Counted from the stretch's first letter, positions 33,739 through 42,442 are shown. The stretch is 64,000 nt of DNA from Ardenticatenaceae bacterium (GCA_011525915.1 WYBM01000021.1:118198-182197); one strand, 5' to 3'. Numbers and translations are program-made. The notes: generated by a model from the sequence alone, not told the origin.

Positions 33739-33896
33739 CGGGCATCCTTGCCCGAGTGTCCGGACAGGGATGTCCGGACTACAAATTTTCATTCATGGTG
33801 GTCGGCAGCCGCCGGTGAAGTCTCCTTCGTAACTAACCTCCCGAAGGCTTACACGGCAAAGGTTATCTAGGATGAAACCTCCGGGAGGGTGGTTTT
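33739..33896. repeat. Hairpins plus compound REP-like repeat, copy 2
   Basis: CGGGCA/TGCCCG and GTCCGGAC/GTCCGGAC hairpins (33739-33780) are followed by ATTTTCATTCAT, a GC-rich stretch, TCTCCTTCGTAACTAACCTCCC and a CCTCCGGGAGG arm, like 16427-16540. The order (gene start, ribosome-binding site, TGTAAAT, GC hairpin, compound repeat) is the same as upstream of panB before the IS inserted. The rest of the 360-bp gap has no gene. Confidence 0.75.
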
Positions 33897-34029
33897 TAAT
33901 CATGATCCTTATGAATCATACCCACTCTTGCCAAACCGTCCAGTGGTTTGTGACGGATGTCAGGTGGGGCCAGTTACAATGCACACGTCCCCTAGATGTG
34001 ATCGTTGGCTAGACTTGCGCAAAAATTCG

Positions 34030-34063
34030 GGCCGGGCCAGGCTAGGACGCTGCCCGGCCTTTA
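34030..34063 (+). promoter_or_regulatory. GC-rich hairpin upstream of DsbA-like gene
   Basis: GGCCGGGC (34030-34037) pairs with GCCCGGCC (34052-34059) and is followed by TTTAA, 21 bp before the ATG. It could be an attenuator or the end of a short leader transcript. Confidence 0.4.
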
Positions 34064-34080
34064 AGGACAGGTGAAAGGTC

Positions 34081-34761
34081 ATGGCTAAAAAAGCGCAAAA
34101 ACATCGGCGACGACCGACAAACTGGTGGGTCATCGGTGGGGTTATCATAGCCGGTGTGCTATTTCTGGGGTTGATGGCCCTGGCTTTGCGGGGGCCAGAA
34201 CAACAGCAATTGGCTAACTATTGCCAGCAAAACCCCCAAAACTGTGTAGCGGAAGGGGATGCCAATGCGCCCGTAACCATTGTGGAAGTGTCAGACTACG
34301 GCTGCTCTCACTGCCGCGATTTTAACCTGGAGACGGCTAACCAGATTCATGACCAATTTGTCGCCAGCGGCCAGGTTCAATGGGTGGTGATGCCCTTTGC
34401 CCTTACCAACCAGTCAGGGCAGGCGCCTACCATGGCCACGGCCGTGTCAGCCATGTGTGCGGCTGAACAGGACAAATTCCCACAATACCACCGTGCCGTT
34501 TTTAATTTGCAAAACACGCCGCTGTTTAACACACGTGAAGGTTTCCTGGCTACGGCCGAGGCGGTCGGGCTGGATACCGACTCCTTTGCCAACTGCCTGG
34601 CCGATAACGACTATGAAGACATTATCCGGCGCAATATTCAAATGGCCACCGCGGTTGGTATTACCGGTACCCCCAGTTTTGCCATTGGTGCAGACGTTTT
34701 AAGTGGTGCCTATCCGTTTTCTGTTTTTCAGCAGCGTATTACCACCTTGCTTGGTGAATAA
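34081..34761 (+). CDS. DsbA-family thioredoxin-fold protein, membrane-anchored
   Basis: The 226-residue protein has a basic N-tail and one membrane helix (about 14-36). A DsbA-type thioredoxin fold follows: active site YGCSHCRDF (Cys75, Cys78), a helical insertion with FPQYHRAVFNLQ, and the cis-Pro loop GITGTPSFAIG. Two further cysteines lie at about 48 and 55. It probably oxidises or isomerises exported proteins and could be reoxidised by the VKOR at 247-687. Confidence 0.9.
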   Translation: MAKKAQKHRRRPTNWWVIGGVIIAGVLFLGLMALALRGPEQQQLANYCQQNPQNCVAEGDANAPVTIVEVSDYGCSHCRDFNLETANQIHDQFVASGQVQWVVMPFALTNQSGQAPTMATAVSAMCAAEQDKFPQYHRAVFNLQNTPLFNTREGFLATAEAVGLDTDSFANCLADNDYEDIIRRNIQMATAVGITGTPSFAIGADVLSGAYPFSVFQQRITTLLGE

Positions 34762-34875
34762 ACTCACCCGCTTATGTGGTTTACCAAACGTTGGGCTTTC
34801 GTTTTCCATGAGGCCGCAGACGCCTGGCCTGGCCTAGTTTCCACTTTTAGCATTCTGCCGTAAACTTATAGGCCT

Positions 34876-36102
34876 ATGGAAAAGATTGCCCTGTTGACCT
34901 CAAAGCGCATTTTACTCGGCGTGACCGGCTCTGTTGCCTGTTACAAGGTGGTAGACCTGGCTTCCAAAATGACCCAGGCCGGCGCGCAAGTAGACGTGAT
35001 TATGACCGAAGCGGCGCAGCAGTTTGTGACGCCGCTGGCCTTTCGCTCGGTCACCGGCCGGCCGGTGTATACCAGCATGTGGGATTTAGATGACCACGTG
35101 CGTCACGTAGGACTGGGTGAAACGGCCGATCTCTTCTTTATCGCCCCGGCTACCGCCCATACCATTGGCAAACTGGCTTATGGCCTGGCAGATAACCTGC
35201 TGACAGTCACCGCGCTGGCGGCTCGCTGCCCCATCCTCATAGCGCCGGCGATGGATGGCGGCATGTATGAGCATGTGGCCACCCAGACCAACGTGAACAC
35301 CCTCAAAGCGCGTGGCGTTCTTTTTGCCGGGCCAGGGGAAGGACGCATGGCTTCTGGCCTTTCCGGCTGGGGTCGGTTGGTAGAACCGGCAGAACTGCTG
35401 GCACATGCCCGCCAGGTGTTGGCCCGCGGCGGGTCGCTGCACGGCCGTAAGGTGGTGGTGACAACCGGCCCTACCCGCGAGCCTCTAGACCCGGTGCGTT
35501 TCATCAGCAACCGCTCGACTGGCAAACAAGGGGTGGCTGTGGCCCAGGCAGCGCTGGATGCCGGAGCCTCCGTAACACTCATTCATGGCCCCATTGCCGA
35601 GCCGGTTCCCATGGGTGTAACGGCGCTCCCTGTGCAAACCACCCAGGAGATGGCTGACGCCACCCTGACGGCCGTGAAAGACGCTGATGCGCTGTTTATG
35701 GTGGCGGCTGTGGCCGACTTCCGCCCTGGTACCCAATCTGACCGCAAAATCAAGAAAACAGATGAAGCCTGGGGGTTGGCCATAGGCCTGGAGGTGACAC
35801 TAGACATCCTAAGCGCTGTGAAGGAGCAGCGTGAAAAGACGGGCACCCCGCGGGTGGCCCTGGGGTTTGCTGCAGAAACGCATGATGCCTTTGAATATGG
35901 GCGGCAAAAATTATTGCGTAAGGGTCTTAACTTTATCGCCGTCAATGATGTGATGGAATCAGGTGTCGGTTTTGAGCATGACACCAACCGGGTCTTGCTG
36001 CTGAGTTCGGCCGGTGTGGTAGAAGAGATTCCATTACAAAGCAAGACGGCCGTGGCTGAACGGTTGGTACATCATGTGGCCAAAACCCTCAACGGCCGGT
36101 AA
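34876..36102 (+). CDS. coaBC: Bifunctional phosphopantothenoylcysteine synthetase/decarboxylase
   Basis: CoaBC makes 4'-phosphopantetheine from phosphopantothenate, the step after pantothenate. The 408-residue fusion has the flavin decarboxylase half (ILLGVTGSVACYK, catalytic His in HVRHVGL, APATAHTIGKLAYGLADNLLT). The synthetase half has VVVTTGPTREPLDPVRFISNRSTGKQG, AAVADFRP, KIKK and AVNDV. In the PxMNxxM motif the Asn is Asp (APAMDGGMY). It connects to panB/E/C at 12-14.8 kb. Confidence 0.95.
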   Translation: MEKIALLTSKRILLGVTGSVACYKVVDLASKMTQAGAQVDVIMTEAAQQFVTPLAFRSVTGRPVYTSMWDLDDHVRHVGLGETADLFFIAPATAHTIGKLAYGLADNLLTVTALAARCPILIAPAMDGGMYEHVATQTNVNTLKARGVLFAGPGEGRMASGLSGWGRLVEPAELLAHARQVLARGGSLHGRKVVVTTGPTREPLDPVRFISNRSTGKQGVAVAQAALDAGASVTLIHGPIAEPVPMGVTALPVQTTQEMADATLTAVKDADALFMVAAVADFRPGTQSDRKIKKTDEAWGLAIGLEVTLDILSAVKEQREKTGTPRVALGFAAETHDAFEYGRQKLLRKGLNFIAVNDVMESGVGFEHDTNRVLLLSSAGVVEEIPLQSKTAVAERLVHHVAKTLNGR

Positions 36103-36169
36103 TAGGACCTGTAAGGCACAGATTGGAGAGTAGAGCGTGGGCAAATCACCACGCTCTAATTTCTAAACC

Positions 36170-36535
36170 ATGAACCGACAGCAACTTCACCAGGATTTAA
36201 TTACGCATTTAACGCCAGCAGAGCTGACGGCATTTTCTGGTCGGTTAGGTGTAAGTTACCATACGCTGGGGGGCAAGACTTCTTCTGATAAGGCGGCGTC
36301 GTTGCTGAGCAAAATGGAGCGTAACGGCCGTTTGCCCGAACTTGTTTACTGGTTTATCCAGGCCAAACCAGAGCTGGAACCGGCCTATCACGCTTATTTA
36401 CAGGCTGAAACCGGCCCCAGAGATGCCCATTTGGGCTGGTTAGACAGCCTGGCCGCTGGTGAAGGCCCCTCTATTGAAGAACCCCCCACCATGCGTTGGG
36501 ACAGCGAAAAATATCCCCATGATGATGAAAAATGA
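36170..36535 (+). CDS. Stand-alone effector-associated (death-like) domain protein
   Basis: In this 121-residue protein residues about 2-70 match the small helical effector-associated domains of bacterial conflict proteins. Landmarks: LHQDLITHLTPAELTAFSGRLGV, a GGKTSSDKAASLL turn, and MERNGRLPELVYWFIQAKPEL. Such domains pair like with like to bring an effector to a sensor. The remaining 50 residues are acidic and probably flexible. No effector or NTPase with a matching domain is nearby. The family call is by motif pattern only. Confidence 0.6.
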   Translation: MNRQQLHQDLITHLTPAELTAFSGRLGVSYHTLGGKTSSDKAASLLSKMERNGRLPELVYWFIQAKPELEPAYHAYLQAETGPRDAHLGWLDSLAAGEGPSIEEPPTMRWDSEKYPHDDEK

Positions 36536-36551
36536 ACAGAGGCATTGATTG

Positions 36552-36929
36552 ATGGAGAAATTCTTTTTTATAGCAGGGTCTGCCCTGATGTTCTTGGGTG
36601 TGGCCGCCGGCGCTTTTGGGGCGCATGGGTTGGCCGCTTATTTTCAACACCATCCCAATCTGGAAAGCACGTATGACACGGCCGTGCGTTACCATCTGAT
36701 CCATGCGCTGGCCCTTTTTATTTCTGCCGGAGCCGTGGCCCGATGGGGCGGCAGTCTGGCAAACTGGTCAGGTTATCTCTTTGTGTTGGGCATTATCCTC
36801 TTCTCTGGCAGCCTCTATTTGTTGGTGGCCCTGCGTCTGCGCTGGTTGGGGGCTGTCACGCCGTTGGGAGGTGTTGCCTTCCTGGCCGGCTGGCTTTGCC
36901 TGCTTTTGGTGGCCTGGCGCAGTTCATAA
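36552..36929 (+). CDS. DUF423 family membrane protein
   Basis: The 125-residue protein has four membrane helices and the DUF423 signature GAFGAHGL ... TYDTAVRYHLIHALALF ... LFVLGIILFSGSLYLLVAL, with the closing LGAVTPLGGVAFLAGW. The function is unknown. ATG 36552 is used instead of the preceding in-frame TTG. It lies 16 bp after the EAD gene and 9 bp before the rhodanese gene, so these three are probably co-transcribed. Confidence 0.9.
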   Translation: MEKFFFIAGSALMFLGVAAGAFGAHGLAAYFQHHPNLESTYDTAVRYHLIHALALFISAGAVARWGGSLANWSGYLFVLGIILFSGSLYLLVALRLRWLGAVTPLGGVAFLAGWLCLLLVAWRSS

Positions 36930-36938
36930 AGGTAGCTT

Positions 36939-37295
36939 ATGAATCCTTATGGTGTTGCTGGTATTTCCGTTCAAGACCTGGCTCAGAAACGGGCCAGTCG
37001 TGAAAATTTTATTCTTTTAGATGTACGTGAACCACATGAATTGGCCTATGCCCACCTGGGTGTGGGCGTCTTGTTGGTGCCTTTGAGTGAATTGGCGCAG
37101 GCTCAGCTTGCAGCGCTGCCGCCAGAAGTGACCGCTGATAAGGAGGCTGATATCATTGTGATGTGCCATCATGGTAGCCGCAGTGCCCAGGTGACTGCCT
37201 GGCTGCGCCAAAATGGCTGGACCAATGTGTGGAATTTGGATGGTGGCATTGAGGCCTATGCGGTTGAGGTTGATCCCGATGTGGGCCGTTATTAG
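36939..37295 (+). CDS. Rhodanese-like sulfurtransferase domain protein
   Basis: This 118-residue single rhodanese domain has FILLDVREPHELAYAHL and the active loop IVMCHHGSRSAQVTAWL, with the persulfide Cys at about 77. NVWNLDGGIEAYAVEVD follows. The CHHGSRS loop suits a small thiosulfate- or persulfide-type transferase. It has no signal peptide. Confidence 0.92.
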   Translation: MNPYGVAGISVQDLAQKRASRENFILLDVREPHELAYAHLGVGVLLVPLSELAQAQLAALPPEVTADKEADIIVMCHHGSRSAQVTAWLRQNGWTNVWNLDGGIEAYAVEVDPDVGRY

Positions 37296-37299
37296 GTCT

Positions 37300-37366
37300 A
37301 ATATTCAGTGTTCGGTAGGTCAGTGTTTAGGTATCGGTCTTGCCGGTCACTGAACGCTGATGATTC
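37300..37366. repeat. CAGT/ACTG-type tract before HMG-CoA lyase gene
   Basis: TTCAGTGTTCGGTAGGTCAGTGTT and GGTCACTGAACGCTGATGA-type words (each shorter than 20 when taken singly) run up to and include the HMG-CoA lyase start codon. Confidence 0.5.
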
Positions 37367-38298
37367 CCACTATGCCCGATTACATCAAAATTTACGAAGT
37401 AGGCCCGCGTGATGGCCTGCAAAATGAAGCCACCCTGGTGAACACGGCCCAAAAGAACAAACTGGTGGCCGGGCTCATTGCCACTGGGCTGCAGCACATT
37501 GAACTCACCAGTTTTGTTCACCCTACGGCCGTGCCCCAAATGGCTGATGCCGATGACGTAATGGCTGCTAACCGGCAGAAGTACCCAGGGGCCGACTTTG
37601 TGGGCCTGGTGTTTAACCAGCGCGGCTATGATCGGGCGCTGGCCGCCGGCTGCCGGGCGATTGCCTGTGGCGTCAGCGTCAGCGAGACATTTAGCCAGAA
37701 AAACACCCGCATGTCCTCCCAAAAGGCTATGGCCATCAGCCGCGACCTGGTAGCTCAGGCAAAACGAGATGGACTCTGGACCCGTGCTTACGTCATGACG
37801 GCCTGGGTATGCCCCTTTGAAGGCCCCACACCACCTCAACGTACTATCGCTGTAGCCGAAGCGCTATGGGCGCTGGACGTGGACGAACTGGCCATTGCCG
37901 ACACCATCGGTTTTGCGCACCCATTAGAAGTGGGCCGCCTGATGGAACAATTGGGCCGCCGCTTGAACATGAACCGGCTGGCCGTGCATTTGCATGATAC
38001 ACAGGCCATGGGGCTGGCCAATGCCACAGCGGCACTGCAGGCCGGGGTACGTATCTTTGACAGCAGTGTGGGTGGCCTGGGCGGCTGCCCGTTTGCCCCG
38101 GGCGCGGCTGGTAACCTGGCTACTGAGGACCTGATATTCCTGGCGCATAAGATGGACATTGGCACCGGCGTAGACTTCCGGCAATTATGGGAGGTGGTCC
38201 ATGAGCTGGAAACGTTTATCGGCCGGCCCATTGGCGGGCGCATTCGTGCCTGGTGGGAGAGTTATTGCCGCACTGAGCCACAGGTAGCGTTCAGGTAA
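37360..38298 (+). CDS. mvaB: Hydroxymethylglutaryl-CoA lyase
   Basis: The enzyme splits HMG-CoA into acetyl-CoA and acetoacetate in leucine breakdown. The 312-residue TIM barrel has YEVGPRDGLQNE (metal and catalytic Arg/Asp), ELTSFVHPTAVPQM, SVSETFSQKNT, HLHDTQAMGLAN and the signature GGLGGCPFAPGAAGNLATED with the catalytic Cys. Starts at 37360 or 37372 are both possible. No Shine-Dalgarno sequence is seen because a CAGT repeat occupies the leader. Confidence 0.94.
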   Translation: MIPTMPDYIKIYEVGPRDGLQNEATLVNTAQKNKLVAGLIATGLQHIELTSFVHPTAVPQMADADDVMAANRQKYPGADFVGLVFNQRGYDRALAAGCRAIACGVSVSETFSQKNTRMSSQKAMAISRDLVAQAKRDGLWTRAYVMTAWVCPFEGPTPPQRTIAVAEALWALDVDELAIADTIGFAHPLEVGRLMEQLGRRLNMNRLAVHLHDTQAMGLANATAALQAGVRIFDSSVGGLGGCPFAPGAAGNLATEDLIFLAHKMDIGTGVDFRQLWEVVHELETFIGRPIGGRIRAWWESYCRTEPQVAFR

Positions 38299-38337
38299 GC
38301 TCTTGTTTTAAGGCCCTGATTGCTCAATACTGAAAAG

Positions 38338-38364
38338 CGGCGCCGAATTGTCTCGGCGCCGTTT
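38338..38364. terminator. Terminator between HMG-CoA lyase and propeller gene
   Basis: CGGCGCCGA (38338-38346) and TCGGCGCCG (38353-38361) form a perfect 9-bp stem with AAAA before and GTTTG after. It lies between convergent genes. Confidence 0.65.
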
Positions 38365-38408
38365 GCTTCATAGGCGGTCATTTGCTGCAATGTGAACGCC
38401 TTGTCTCT

Positions 38409-39449
38409 CTAAGGGATGTAGGTCAGGCCGAATGGATTTAAGCCAACGGTGACCTCACCTATTAGCGTCGGCACGGGGTTGGTTGTAGAAACATGATAGA
38501 TAGTGACCTTATCCGAAGTCGCGCCTGAGTGGGTCAGAAACAGTTTGTCGTTTTTAGTGACAACAAGGTTGTGTGGAACGGCAAACGGTGTATCTGCAGT
38601 GCCCAGCACCGTATGGGTGCCGGTATCAATGGCAAATAGGCCGTCGGTGCCGCCCCCCGGCAGATTAGTGGTATAGAACACACGGCCGTTGGGTGACATG
38701 CCCGCTCCGTGTGCGCCGGGAATAGACAATTCGGCCACAAGTTCCAGTGTATTGCGATCAAAAATGCTCACCACGCTGCTGTTTTGGGCGGGTACATAAA
38801 TCAGTTTGTTGCGGTGTGTCAGGGAAACGTGTGGGTCTTTACCCACAGGGGCGCGATTGACTTCGGTAAACATTTCTGTGCTAAACTGGACAAGATAATC
38901 ATGCTCACCGCCGCCCCCCACCATGGTGACATAGGCAAACCGGCCTTTAGGCTCCAAAATGACATCGTGAGGTTTGTAGCCTTCATTGACCAGATCGGCC
39001 GGCATGGCCACCGTTGTAATAACCGCTAACGTGATGGGGTCTATGATGGTGGCTGTTTTATCGATATCATTGTTCACCCACAATTGGCGGTCGCGGGGAT
39101 CTGCCCACATGTGAAAAACGCCGTTGCCCGCAGCGATGGTGGTCACCGTAGAAAAGTTGTGGGCATCAAACACAACCACCCGGTTGTTGGCCCGATCCCC
39201 CACAAAGACGTGATGGCCGTGTTTGGTGTAGGTGACGTACATGGGTTCCGGAGCATTATCACCTGACGGCAAGTTGAAGGTACCCAGCACAGAATCAGAT
39301 TCAGCATCAATGACGGAAATAGAGCCGGAAGCACGGTTGGCTATCACTACCCTCCCTTTTGGCCCTTCACCCGACCCACGGGCATTGACAGGCGAAAAGG
39401 CTGCCAATACCAAGAACACAAGGATGCCAAGCAAAACTAATTTTTTCAT
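38409..39449 (-). CDS. Secreted YncE-like beta-propeller protein
   Basis: The 346-residue protein has a signal peptide (MKKLVLLGILVFLVLAAFSPVNA). Seven-bladed repeats follow, of the type GRVVIANRASGSISVIDAES, HVFVGDRANNRVVVFDA, LWVNNDIDKTATIIDP and YVPAQNSSVVSIFDRNT. His, Asp and Tyr residues are frequent in blade turns. Such YVTN propellers act as surface or periplasmic binding proteins; no enzymatic motif is seen. Confidence 0.86.
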   Translation of the reverse strand: MKKLVLLGILVFLVLAAFSPVNARGSGEGPKGRVVIANRASGSISVIDAESDSVLGTFNLPSGDNAPEPMYVTYTKHGHHVFVGDRANNRVVVFDAHNFSTVTTIAAGNGVFHMWADPRDRQLWVNNDIDKTATIIDPITLAVITTVAMPADLVNEGYKPHDVILEPKGRFAYVTMVGGGGEHDYLVQFSTEMFTEVNRAPVGKDPHVSLTHRNKLIYVPAQNSSVVSIFDRNTLELVAELSIPGAHGAGMSPNGRVFYTTNLPGGGTDGLFAIDTGTHTVLGTADTPFAVPHNLVVTKNDKLFLTHSGATSDKVTIYHVSTTNPVPTLIGEVTVGLNPFGLTYIP

Positions 39450-39573
39450 AATCCTCTCCTTTTGTATGCTTACTCTACAAGTTGCTCTGAAGAGAGGATG
39501 TTAAGCTTCTTACAAAACTATGGGAACATTGCCTTAGAGGCACCTTCCCACATAGAAAAAGGTGCCGATCTGG

Positions 39574-40734
39574 TTACTGATTGAGCGCCCGTAGAATTTC
39601 ACCAAATTGGATGACTTCCTCTAGCGTATTGTAGCAATGGAAAGAGGCGCGTAAGTACGGGTTGCTCTGCGCATCCAGGTGTTTGACAACCGCAACGTGG
39701 CGTTCGGCTAGTTGGGCCACCAGGGCATCGGCGGCGGTGACACTCATGTCCAGTTTAAAGGTGAGAATGGGCCCCATAGACGGCCGTGGTGAGATGACCT
39801 GGTATCCCATTTCTGTCATCATGTGTGCCATCTGGTCAGCAAGCTGGCGCGTGTGCTGGTCTATATTGGCCGCCCCCAATTCATTAATCAGCCCCAGGCT
39901 TTCTACCACAGCCGGAATACCGGCTAAATTGGATGTACCATTGAGGAAGCGCTGCGCGGCCGGGGCCGGTGTAAGGTCATATTTCAGCCAGTGTAAAAAA
40001 TCTCTGGTGGCGTTGCTGGCGATGCTGCGTGGCTGCATTTGCTCAGCCACTTCCTGGCGTACATACATGAAGCCCTGGCCGGGTAATGTCATCAATGACT
40101 TTTGCCCGCCCGTGGCCAGCACATCAATGTGCATGGCCTGCACGTCTATGGGCATATGGCCAATGGCCTGAATGGCGTCTACCACAAACAAAATGCCGCG
40201 CTCATGGCAGAATTGGCCCACGGCCGTTAAATCGGTGCGATGTCCGGTGAAAAACTGGATGGCGCTGGCAGCAACCAGGCGTGTGCGGTCATTGACCCAT
40301 GGTTCCAGTGCCGCCAGTGTCAGACCGCCATCCACGGCCGTGACCTGACGAATGTCTACCCCATCCCGCGCCAGGCTTAACCAGGGATAAGCATTGGCCG
40401 GAAACTCCATCTCGCAGAACAAAAGATTGTCACCAGGCTGCCAGGGCAGCGCCTGGGCAATGGCATTTAGACCAGCGGCAGTTGTGGAAATGGGCACAAT
40501 TTCCCACTCTGAGCTGGCATTGATATAAGCGGCCAACTGCTGGCGAAACTGTTCTGCATACACCAGGCCGTCGGTGAGAAAATAATGCATAGGGTCTCGC
40601 CCTAGCTGGTCGATGACCGATTTCACTTTAGACTGCGTGCGCACAGGTAAGGGTGAGATGCTGGCGTGGTTAAAATAAATCGTCTGGCTGCTGTAGGGGA
40701 AGTCAGTTGTTCGAAGCTGGTTAATGTTGTACAT
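39574..40734 (-). CDS. Class V aminotransferase (cysteine desulfurase-like fold)
   Basis: The 386-residue PLP enzyme shows YFNHASISPLPVRTQ, ISTTAAGLNAIAQAL, SAIQFFTGHRTDL (His stacking on PLP), FVVDAIQAIGHM (Asp) and the Schiff-base Lys in LATGGQKSLMTLPGQGFMYV. The catalytic Cys loop expected of IscS/SufS is not evident near the C-terminus, so another class V reaction such as isopenicillin N epimerase-like is more likely. The substrate is unknown. Confidence 0.87.
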   Translation of the reverse strand: MYNINQLRTTDFPYSSQTIYFNHASISPLPVRTQSKVKSVIDQLGRDPMHYFLTDGLVYAEQFRQQLAAYINASSEWEIVPISTTAAGLNAIAQALPWQPGDNLLFCEMEFPANAYPWLSLARDGVDIRQVTAVDGGLTLAALEPWVNDRTRLVAASAIQFFTGHRTDLTAVGQFCHERGILFVVDAIQAIGHMPIDVQAMHIDVLATGGQKSLMTLPGQGFMYVRQEVAEQMQPRSIASNATRDFLHWLKYDLTPAPAAQRFLNGTSNLAGIPAVVESLGLINELGAANIDQHTRQLADQMAHMMTEMGYQVISPRPSMGPILTFKLDMSVTAADALVAQLAERHVAVVKHLDAQSNPYLRASFHCYNTLEEVIQFGEILRALNQ

Positions 40735-40803
40735 ACAGGGAAACCACCTTGTTATAATTGGATGAGGTAAGTGAAGATCAGGTTACTTTCATTGTAACCC
40801 TGT

Positions 40804-41412
40804 ATGGGAAAGTTGCCGATGCAATTGACGCCACGTTTGTTATTATCTGCCTACTGCGAAGGCATTTTTCCGATGGCCCATGAAGATGGGCAGATTTATT
40901 GGTATGACCCTGATCCACGAACCATTTTACCCCTGGATACATTCCATGTGCCGCGCCGTTTGCAGCGTCTAGTGAAACAAGCCGTGTTTACGGTCAAGGT
41001 AAATACGGCATTTACGGCCGTAATGCAAGCCTGTGCCGCCCCCGCCCCCAACCGAGAAACTACCTGGATGAGCCCGGAGATCATAGAGGCCCATACCAGG
41101 TTACACCACCTGGGGTTTGCCCACAGTGTAGAATGTTGGCAAAATGGCCGACTGGTTGGCGGGTTGTATGGGGTAGCTGTGCAAGGGCTGTTTGCCGGGG
41201 AAAGCATGTTCAGCCTGGTGCCAGACAGCAGTAAAGTAGCCCTGGTACATCTGGTCATGCGGCTGCGACAAGGTGGCTTTCAGCTGCTGGACGCCCAATT
41301 TATGACGGATCATTTGCGCCAGTTTGGGGCCACGGAAATTCCGGCAGCAGACTACAAACAGCAGCTGGCGTGCGCGTTGTCGGTTTCGGCTCATTTTGGT
41401 GTAAATTCATAG
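40804..41412 (+). CDS. aat: Leucyl/phenylalanyl-tRNA-protein transferase
   Basis: Aat adds Leu or Phe to N-terminal Arg/Lys proteins, marking them for ClpS-ClpAP. The 202-residue protein has LLLSAYCEGIFPM, YWYDPDPRTILPLD, TTWMSPEIIEAHTRLHHLGFAHSVE, GGLYGVAVQGLFAGESMFS and LLDAQFMTDHLRQFGATEI. A TATAAT lies at 40753-40758, giving a leader of about 40 nt. prs follows by 37 bp and may be co-transcribed. Confidence 0.95.
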   Translation: MGKLPMQLTPRLLLSAYCEGIFPMAHEDGQIYWYDPDPRTILPLDTFHVPRRLQRLVKQAVFTVKVNTAFTAVMQACAAPAPNRETTWMSPEIIEAHTRLHHLGFAHSVECWQNGRLVGGLYGVAVQGLFAGESMFSLVPDSSKVALVHLVMRLRQGGFQLLDAQFMTDHLRQFGATEIPAADYKQQLACALSVSAHFGVNS

Positions 41413-41431
41413 GCCAAGATGGCATCTTGGC
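41413..41431. repeat. Perfect palindrome between aat and prs
   Basis: GCCAAGATG-G-CATCTTGGC overlaps the end of aat by none and lies 19 bp before the prs ATG. It is too short in loop for a terminator and resembles the small REP-type palindromes elsewhere in the window. Confidence 0.5.
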
Positions 41432-41449
41432 TGTAATAAGGAGAGCAGC

Positions 41450-42430
41450 ATGATAGAGCAGTTAGACCCGGGTGATGTTCGCTTTTTTAGCGGCCGTTCC
41501 AATCGGCCGTTGGCTGAAAAAATTGCCCACCATTTACAAATTCCCCTGAGTGAAACCCGTTTTTCTCGTTTCAGCAATGACAACCTGTTTGTGCAGCTGG
41601 GTAAAAGTGTACGCGGCCGGGTGGTTTATATTTTGCAATCCCTGACGCCGCCAGTGAGTGATCATCTGGTAGAGTTGTTGATGATGCTGGATATTGCCAA
41701 GAGTGCGGCGGCACGGGAAATTCATGCCATTATTCCATACTTTTCTTATGCCCGGTCAGACAAGAAAGATGCGCCCCGCATTTCCATTACCGCCCGGTTG
41801 ATTGCCGATTTGTTGACAACGGCGGGTGCTTCACATGTCATGACCATGACCCTGCATTCGCCCCAGGTGCATGGCTTTTTTAGCACCCCGGCTGATCCTT
41901 TGACGGCCCGCATGGAACTGGCCAACTATATGCGGCGGCGACATCTGGACCCGGCGTGCGATGTGGTGGTGGCCCCAGATATGGGCCGGGCCAAACCGGC
42001 CGCCCGCTTTGCGCGTGACCTGGGCCTGCCTATTGCCTCTGCGGACAAAGAACGTGTTTCTGATACAAAGGTTAAGATTGGCGGCCTGATTGGGCGGCAG
42101 GTGCAGGGATTTAAACGGGCGATCGTCTATGATGATGAAATTGCCACCGGGGGTTCGGTGGTAGAATTGAGTCAGGTATTGGTGGCCAGTGGTATTAAGG
42201 AGATTACGCTGGTGTGTACCCACGGCTTGTTTTTGGGGCATGCGGTTGAGCGCCTGGCAACCATACCACAAATTGTGGAGGTGGTAACGACGGACACAGT
42301 GGAACGGCCGTCTGACCGTCAACCCTCTAACCTGACCGTTCTTTCCGTGGGCACTGTTTTTGGCGAGGCTATCCGCCAAAATTATGGCCATCGCTCTATC
42401 GGCGAATTATTTGAAGGGATGGAAAGTTAG
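41450..42430 (+). CDS. prs: Ribose-phosphate pyrophosphokinase, divergent
   Basis: PRPP synthetase type I fold, 326 residues: FFSGRSNRPLAEKIA, LFVQLGKSVRGRVVYILQS, ELLMMLDIAKSAAAREIHAIIPYFSYARSDKKDAPRI and LHSPQVHGFF. The PRPP-binding loop is YDDEIATGGS where the usual form is DDxIDTxGT, so the second Asp is Ala. The flexible-loop region is also unusual. AAGGAG lies six bases before ATG. It could be a paralogue with altered control; whether another prs exists cannot be told here. Confidence 0.85.
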   Translation: MIEQLDPGDVRFFSGRSNRPLAEKIAHHLQIPLSETRFSRFSNDNLFVQLGKSVRGRVVYILQSLTPPVSDHLVELLMMLDIAKSAAAREIHAIIPYFSYARSDKKDAPRISITARLIADLLTTAGASHVMTMTLHSPQVHGFFSTPADPLTARMELANYMRRRHLDPACDVVVAPDMGRAKPAARFARDLGLPIASADKERVSDTKVKIGGLIGRQVQGFKRAIVYDDEIATGGSVVELSQVLVASGIKEITLVCTHGLFLGHAVERLATIPQIVEVVTTDTVERPSDRQPSNLTVLSVGTVFGEAIRQNYGHRSIGELFEGMES

Positions 42431-42442
42431 TGACCGTAGGTA

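Noticed and set aside
39539..39566. GGCACCTT/AAGGTGCC stem as a terminator after the aminotransferase gene
   Set aside because: The stem is short, lies between the ends of two same-strand genes and has no T-run on either strand.
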